This document shows, one piece after another, positions 60,555 through 64,000 of a DNA stretch of 64,000 nt. Position numbers and translations under genes: made by a program. The notes under the pieces are model-generated. The model was not told the origin of the DNA and did no database searches. It saw only the letters and a program-made list of their open reading frames with translations. Numbering within the stretch: the first letter of the stretch is position 1; every line of letters starts with the position of its first letter. This DNA is from Blastocatellia bacterium (GTDB taxonomy: Bacteria; Acidobacteriota; Blastocatellia; Pyrinomonadales; Pyrinomonadaceae), in contig JAEUQK010000017.1 of NCBI GenBank assembly GCA_016789265.1, positions 1 through 64,000 on the forward strand. The letters are read 5' to 3'.

Positions 60555-61535
60555 ATGAAATACAAGCTCCTTAGTTTTGCCAGGCAGATGGCGTTGACGC
60601 TGCTGGTCATCTGGACGGTCGTGTCGCTTGTGACGCTGCTGATCGAGTTTGTACCCGGAACACCCGCGACCACCATACTTGGCGAAACTGCGACAGCTGA
60701 ACAGATCGCCAATTTCAACGCGAAGCATGGGCTTGACCGGCCTGCGTTCTTCTTTTCTATTTCTTCCGAGAACGGATTCAGTTGGAACGGCGTCGACAAC
60801 CGATACGTCGATTATTGGCTCGGTCTCTTTAAGGGCGATCTCGGCAGGTCGTTTCGAACTGATCGGCCGGTGCTCGATATGATACTCGAACGATATCCGG
60901 CGACGATCAAGCTCGCGCTCGCGTCGATGCTCGTCGCGATCGGCATCGCTTTGCCGCTGGGAGTTCTAGCAGGAACGAACAAGAATGGCATAATCGACAA
61001 CTTCGCATCGTTCATCGCATTGATGGGAATTTCCCTGCCGACATTCGTGATCGGCCCTTTTCTTGTTTACATATTTGCGGTACAGCTTGAGTGGTTTCGA
61101 CCGACCGGAAGCCTATATCCGGAAGACATAATTTTGCCGGCGTTTACCTTGGGCGCAGCTCTCTCAGCGATCCTGACCCGAATGATCCGTTCGAGTGTGA
61201 TAGAAGAACTCGGTGAAGATTATGTTAGAACCGCTCGCGCAAAAGGCTTGAGCGAGCGAACGGTCATTTACAAACATGTTTTGAAGAACGGCCTGATCCC
61301 GGTCGTGACGATACTCGGCTTGCAGCTAGGTGTACTGCTCGCCGGCTCGATAATTACCGAGAAGATCTTTAGCTGGCAAGGCCTCGGCCTGCTTCTGCTT
61401 GAGGATGGCATCGCGAAACGCGATTACCGCCTGGTACAAGGCTGCGTTCTTGTCATAAGCCTGACCTACATTGTCGCAAACTCACTAACGGATTTCGTTT
61501 ATAAGAGACTTGATCCAAGGATCCGACTTTCGTGA
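60555..61535 (+). CDS. ABC transporter permease, oligopeptide type (DppB/OppB)
   Basis: 326 aa from ATG 60555 (a TTG directly before it is also in frame). Six membrane spans, the first at residues 10-30 (QMALTLLVIWTVVSLVTLLI). The cytoplasmic coupling loop EDYVRTARAKGLSERTVIYK ... NGLIPVVTILG is the conserved EAA motif of dipeptide/oligopeptide/nickel permeases. A periplasmic loop after TM1 has the DppB-type FVPGTPATTILGETATAEQI. It overlaps the next permease by 4 bp. No substrate-binding protein or ATPase gene is in the window, so the substrate stays open. Confidence 0.92.
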   Translation: MKYKLLSFARQMALTLLVIWTVVSLVTLLIEFVPGTPATTILGETATAEQIANFNAKHGLDRPAFFFSISSENGFSWNGVDNRYVDYWLGLFKGDLGRSFRTDRPVLDMILERYPATIKLALASMLVAIGIALPLGVLAGTNKNGIIDNFASFIALMGISLPTFVIGPFLVYIFAVQLEWFRPTGSLYPEDIILPAFTLGAALSAILTRMIRSSVIEELGEDYVRTARAKGLSERTVIYKHVLKNGLIPVVTILGLQLGVLLAGSIITEKIFSWQGLGLLLLEDGIAKRDYRLVQGCVLVISLTYIVANSLTDFVYKRLDPRIRLS

Positions 61536-62341
61536 ATCGACTTAGCTACATCGGCATCGCCATTGCGCTGATCGTTATTTTGCTGGCGGTCTTTGCACCG
61601 CTTGTTGCGACGCATGATGTCGAGTTCCAAAACCTGGCTAACAGGTTCGCCTCACCATCGGCCGAGCATTGGTTTGGAACGGATTCGCTGGGGCGGGACG
61701 TCTTTTCACGCGCTGTCTTCGGTGCACGCATTTCGCTTGAAGTAGGCATTTCGGTAGTCACAGTTTCCGGGATCATCGGGATTCTCATCGGAGCGGTCGC
61801 AGGGTTCTATGGCGGCTGGGTCGATAAGATATTGTCAGGATATTTGTTCAATGTTTTTCTAGCATTTCCCGGCCTTCTGCTCGCGATCGCCCTTGTAGCA
61901 TTTTTGGGAGCAGGCCTCGGAAAGCTGATCCTTGCGCTATGCATTATAGGATGGGTCGGCTACGCCCGTGTGATGCGAGGACAGGTGCTGAAAGTACGTG
62001 AATATGATTTCGTACAGGCTGCAAAGGCTCTCGGAGCGAGTAATATGCGTATCTTGTTTACCCATATCTTACCGAACTCTATCCAGCCGCTGATCGTTCA
62101 GGCGTCTCTTGGAATGGCCGGTTCCGTATTGTCCGAAGCATCGCTTTCGTTTCTAGGACTCGGAATACCGCCGCCGGCTCCGAGCTGGGGAACGATGATC
62201 GAAGAGGCCAGAAATTATTTTTCGGTCTATCCGCATACGCTCTTTTTCCCTGGTATCGCGATTGCCCTGACCGTGCTCGCCTTTAACTTTATCGGGGACG
62301 GTCTTCGCGAATATCTCGACCCCAAACAACGCACACGCTAA
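61532..62341 (+). CDS. ABC transporter permease, oligopeptide type (DppC/OppC)
   Basis: 269 aa. Starts at GTG 61532, overlapping the upstream permease by 4 bp. One N-terminal span (IGIAIALIVILLAVFAPLVA), then HWFGTDSLGRDVFSRAVFGA, the conserved DppC segment, four more spans, and the EAA loop VQAAKALGASNMRILFTHIL. It ends in FIGDGLREYLDPKQR, typical of the family. Pairs with the DppB-like subunit to form the membrane channel. Its TAA stop overlaps the pxpB ATG by one base (TAATG), which ties peptide uptake to 5-oxoproline metabolism. Confidence 0.92.
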   Translation: MNRLSYIGIAIALIVILLAVFAPLVATHDVEFQNLANRFASPSAEHWFGTDSLGRDVFSRAVFGARISLEVGISVVTVSGIIGILIGAVAGFYGGWVDKILSGYLFNVFLAFPGLLLAIALVAFLGAGLGKLILALCIIGWVGYARVMRGQVLKVREYDFVQAAKALGASNMRILFTHILPNSIQPLIVQASLGMAGSVLSEASLSFLGLGIPPPAPSWGTMIEEARNYFSVYPHTLFFPGIAIALTVLAFNFIGDGLREYLDPKQRTR

Positions 62342-63009
62342 TGCGTATATTTCCACTCGGCGAATCTGCACTCACCGTCGAATTCGGTAACGAGATCTCG
62401 CTTGAGTTGAACCGGAGATCCATCTCGCTCGCAGCATTTCTGTCGGCGAATCCGTTTCACGGAATGGTCGAGGCTGTTCCAGCATATTCCTCGGTGACTG
62501 TGTTTTATGACCCTTTGAAAGTGCTAAGACCGCATCCGCAGAGTTCATCGTCGTTTGCGGCCGTTGAGACGATGATCCGTGAGATCGTGAATCGTATCGA
62601 AGATACGGAGATCAATGGACGACGGATCATCGAGATACCGATCCATATAAATGAAGACTCATCGCCGGACATGGAAGCTGTTTGCGAATTTGGCGGGCTC
62701 GACAGCAAGTCGGTTGTCGATCTGTTTCTCGGCCGGAACTATCGCGTTTACATGCTCGGCTTCCTTCCGGGCTTTGCCTATATGGGCGAGGTCGATGAAC
62801 GAATTGCGGCCCCGAGGTTGAAAACGCCGCGAACAAAGGTCCCGGCGGGAAGCGTCGGGATCGCGGGTCTGCAGACAGGTATTTACCCACTCGAATCTCC
62901 CGGCGGATGGAACATCATCGGGCGCACCGATCTTAAGATGTTTGACGCTGGTTCAGGCGAACCATGTTTGCTAAGACCGGGAGATGAAGTCAAGTTCTTT
63001 GCGTATTAG
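62341..63009 (+). CDS. pxpB: 5-oxoprolinase subunit B
   Basis: 222 aa. Part of PxpABC, which hydrolyses 5-oxoproline (pyroglutamate) to glutamate with ATP. The N-terminus FPLGESALTVEFGNEISLEL and the C-terminal VYMLGFLPGFAYMGEVDERI, AAPRLKTPRTKVPAGSVGIA and IYPLESPGGWNIIGRT are the KipI/PxpB signatures. Formerly annotated as an allophanate hydrolase subunit 1-like protein or a KipI kinase inhibitor. Overlaps the permease gene by one base and precedes pxpC by 24 bp. Confidence 0.93.
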   Translation: MRIFPLGESALTVEFGNEISLELNRRSISLAAFLSANPFHGMVEAVPAYSSVTVFYDPLKVLRPHPQSSSSFAAVETMIREIVNRIEDTEINGRRIIEIPIHINEDSSPDMEAVCEFGGLDSKSVVDLFLGRNYRVYMLGFLPGFAYMGEVDERIAAPRLKTPRTKVPAGSVGIAGLQTGIYPLESPGGWNIIGRTDLKMFDAGSGEPCLLRPGDEVKFFAY

Positions 63010-63033
63010 CTACAGCCACTTCCTTTTTGACTG

Positions 63034-63978
63034 ATGTCACTCTTCGTACAAAAGGCCGGAATACTCACGACCATTCAAGACGGCGGCCGCACCGGTTCGC
63101 GTTCGCTTGGGATCAATCCCAGCGGAGCGATGGATCGAACTGCAATGTCACTCATAAACTTGCTTCTTGGAAACAATGAGAACGAGGCAGTGATCGAAAT
63201 GCATTTTCCCGCCGGTGAATTTGTTTTTGAGGTTGATTGTTCGTTTGCCGTTGGCGGTGCGGATCTCGGGGCGGTTTTGAACGGAATTGAGATCGCGAAC
63301 TGGTCGTCTGCTATCGCGAGACGTGGAGATAGTCTCAGATTTACAGATCGGCAAAACGGAAACCGCGCGTATCTCGCGGTCGCAGGCGGATTCAGCATCC
63401 CCGAATGGCTTGGGAGCAAGAGCACGAACATCGCGGCTGGCGCCGGTGGAATAGGCGGCCGGCGATTGCAGGCAGGCGACCGTATCGGATTTCTCAACCC
63501 GATAACCTGTAAGACGCAGCGACTCGGGCCTACGATGACCCCTAAATACAACCGCTTCCCGACAGTTCGCGTGATCGCCGGAGCTGAGTTTGACGAACTT
63601 ACAGCGATTAGCGAAAGAACATTTTTGCGCGAGGGATTCAAGGTCACAAATGAGTCAAACCGAATGGGCTTTCGTTTATCGGGAATGCCTATCTCGCTTC
63701 TCGATACGAATAGAATGGTCTCGGCCGCAGTCACGTTCGGGACAATACAACTGCTGCCCGACGGCCAGATGATCGTGCTTATGGCTGACCACCAGACCGC
63801 GGGCGGATATCCGAGGATCGCGAATGTGATCTCTGCCGACTTGCCGCTGCTTGCTCAACTCGGCCCTGGTGATGGGGTCGGATTTCGCCTCGTGTCGATC
63901 GATGAAGCCGAATTTCTCCTGGCACGTCGCGAAAAGGATCTTCAGTTTCTAAGACTGGGCATAAGGTTCAATGTCTGA
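63034..63978 (+). CDS. pxpC: 5-oxoprolinase subunit C
   Basis: 314 aa. FVQKAGILTTIQDGGRTGSR, GINPSGAMDRTAMSLINLLL and the C-terminal NRMGFRLSG and GTIQLLPDGQMIVLMADHQT, GGYPRIANV are the KipA/PxpC pattern. It works with PxpB, and PxpA would be expected next. The gene ends 22 bp before the window edge, and only a few codons of a possible next frame (from ATG 63982) are visible, too few to assign. Confidence 0.94.
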   Translation: MSLFVQKAGILTTIQDGGRTGSRSLGINPSGAMDRTAMSLINLLLGNNENEAVIEMHFPAGEFVFEVDCSFAVGGADLGAVLNGIEIANWSSAIARRGDSLRFTDRQNGNRAYLAVAGGFSIPEWLGSKSTNIAAGAGGIGGRRLQAGDRIGFLNPITCKTQRLGPTMTPKYNRFPTVRVIAGAEFDELTAISERTFLREGFKVTNESNRMGFRLSGMPISLLDTNRMVSAAVTFGTIQLLPDGQMIVLMADHQTAGGYPRIANVISADLPLLAQLGPGDGVGFRLVSIDEAEFLLARREKDLQFLRLGIRFNV

Positions 63979-64000
63979 GTCATGGTACGATTGCTGACTG

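Noticed and set aside
63982-64000. Start of pxpA after pxpC
   Set aside because: Only six codons are visible (beginning ATG GTA CGA), without the expected 'DlN.DlGE' start motif of PxpA. It may be the next gene but cannot be assigned.
1-64000. tRNA genes, rRNA, CRISPR arrays or insertion sequences
   Set aside because: I scanned the intergenic spaces and saw no cloverleaf with a GGTTCGAATCC-like arm, no regularly spaced direct repeats and no transposase-like frame. A covariance-model scan would be decisive for RNAs.

Overview
The window is a gene-dense chromosomal stretch, roughly half G+C by eye, with about 57 protein genes and no rRNA, tRNA, CRISPR array, insertion sequence or recognisable prophage. 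The gene content suggests a Gram-negative heterotroph of the Acidobacteriota, most likely class Blastocatellia (Pyrinomonadaceae-like). The reasons are two very large Oar-like TonB-dependent receptors with an N-terminal carboxypeptidase-regulatory domain, VIT/VWA and YCF48-like exported proteins, OmpA and TonB proteins, an MsbA-type exporter, menaquinone/ubiquinone methylation and a bacilliredoxin-like protein. This placement is an inference from gene families, not a database match.

Layout. 0.1-9.5 kb (mostly minus): a compact run metG - lipoprotein - tatD - yajQ - polyprenyl synthase - HARE-HTH protein, preceded by larC - folE - M28 peptidase. 9.5-19.4 kb (plus): a small secreted protein, argS, then a trpE-D-C-F-B-A operon closed by a class I DAHP synthase gene. 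The operon has no trpG, and a terminator-like hairpin sits directly on the trpE start. 19.4-23.5 kb: small accessory genes, including an XRE repressor divergent from a Rad52-family annealing protein, two paralogous VOC proteins around an NTF2-like protein, and a nested inverted repeat. 23.5-30.2 kb: a peptidase block (active plus inactive M16 pair, intracellular subtilase with a GAF partner, S41 processing protease). 30.3-45.1 kb: cell-envelope genes (two TonB receptors, YCF48-like propeller, VIT/VWA protein, coiled-coil protein, OmpA protein) and a stripped-down ABC-ATPase-like protein. 45.1-48.8 kb: msbA-like exporter, yicC, gmk, rpoZ. 48.8-56.9 kb: ETF-quinone oxidoreductase, mtnA, DoxX-like protein, glycogen phosphorylase and a run of small redox/zinc proteins. 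56.9-64 kb: a TonB protein with a zinc ribbon, an inactive M16 paralogue, ubiE, two peptide-type permeases and pxpB/pxpC, truncated by the window edge.

How it works together. The trp-aroF block couples the first shikimate step to tryptophan synthesis in one transcript. The receptors, TonB-type transducer, OmpA protein and envelope proteases describe polymer or peptide scavenging through the outer membrane. The oligopeptide permeases beside 5-oxoprolinase genes and the M28, M16 and S41 peptidases point to peptide catabolism.

Most worth a second look: (1) a TonB receptor whose ribosome-binding site and ATGATG start run straight into an in-frame TAG; (2) an imperfect inverted repeat inserted in frame inside metG; (3) an ABC-like ATPase lacking the Q-loop, signature and switch histidine; (4) the trp leader and absent trpG; (5) the GAF/subtilase pair; (6) the chromosomal Rad52-like gene and the structured repeat after it.
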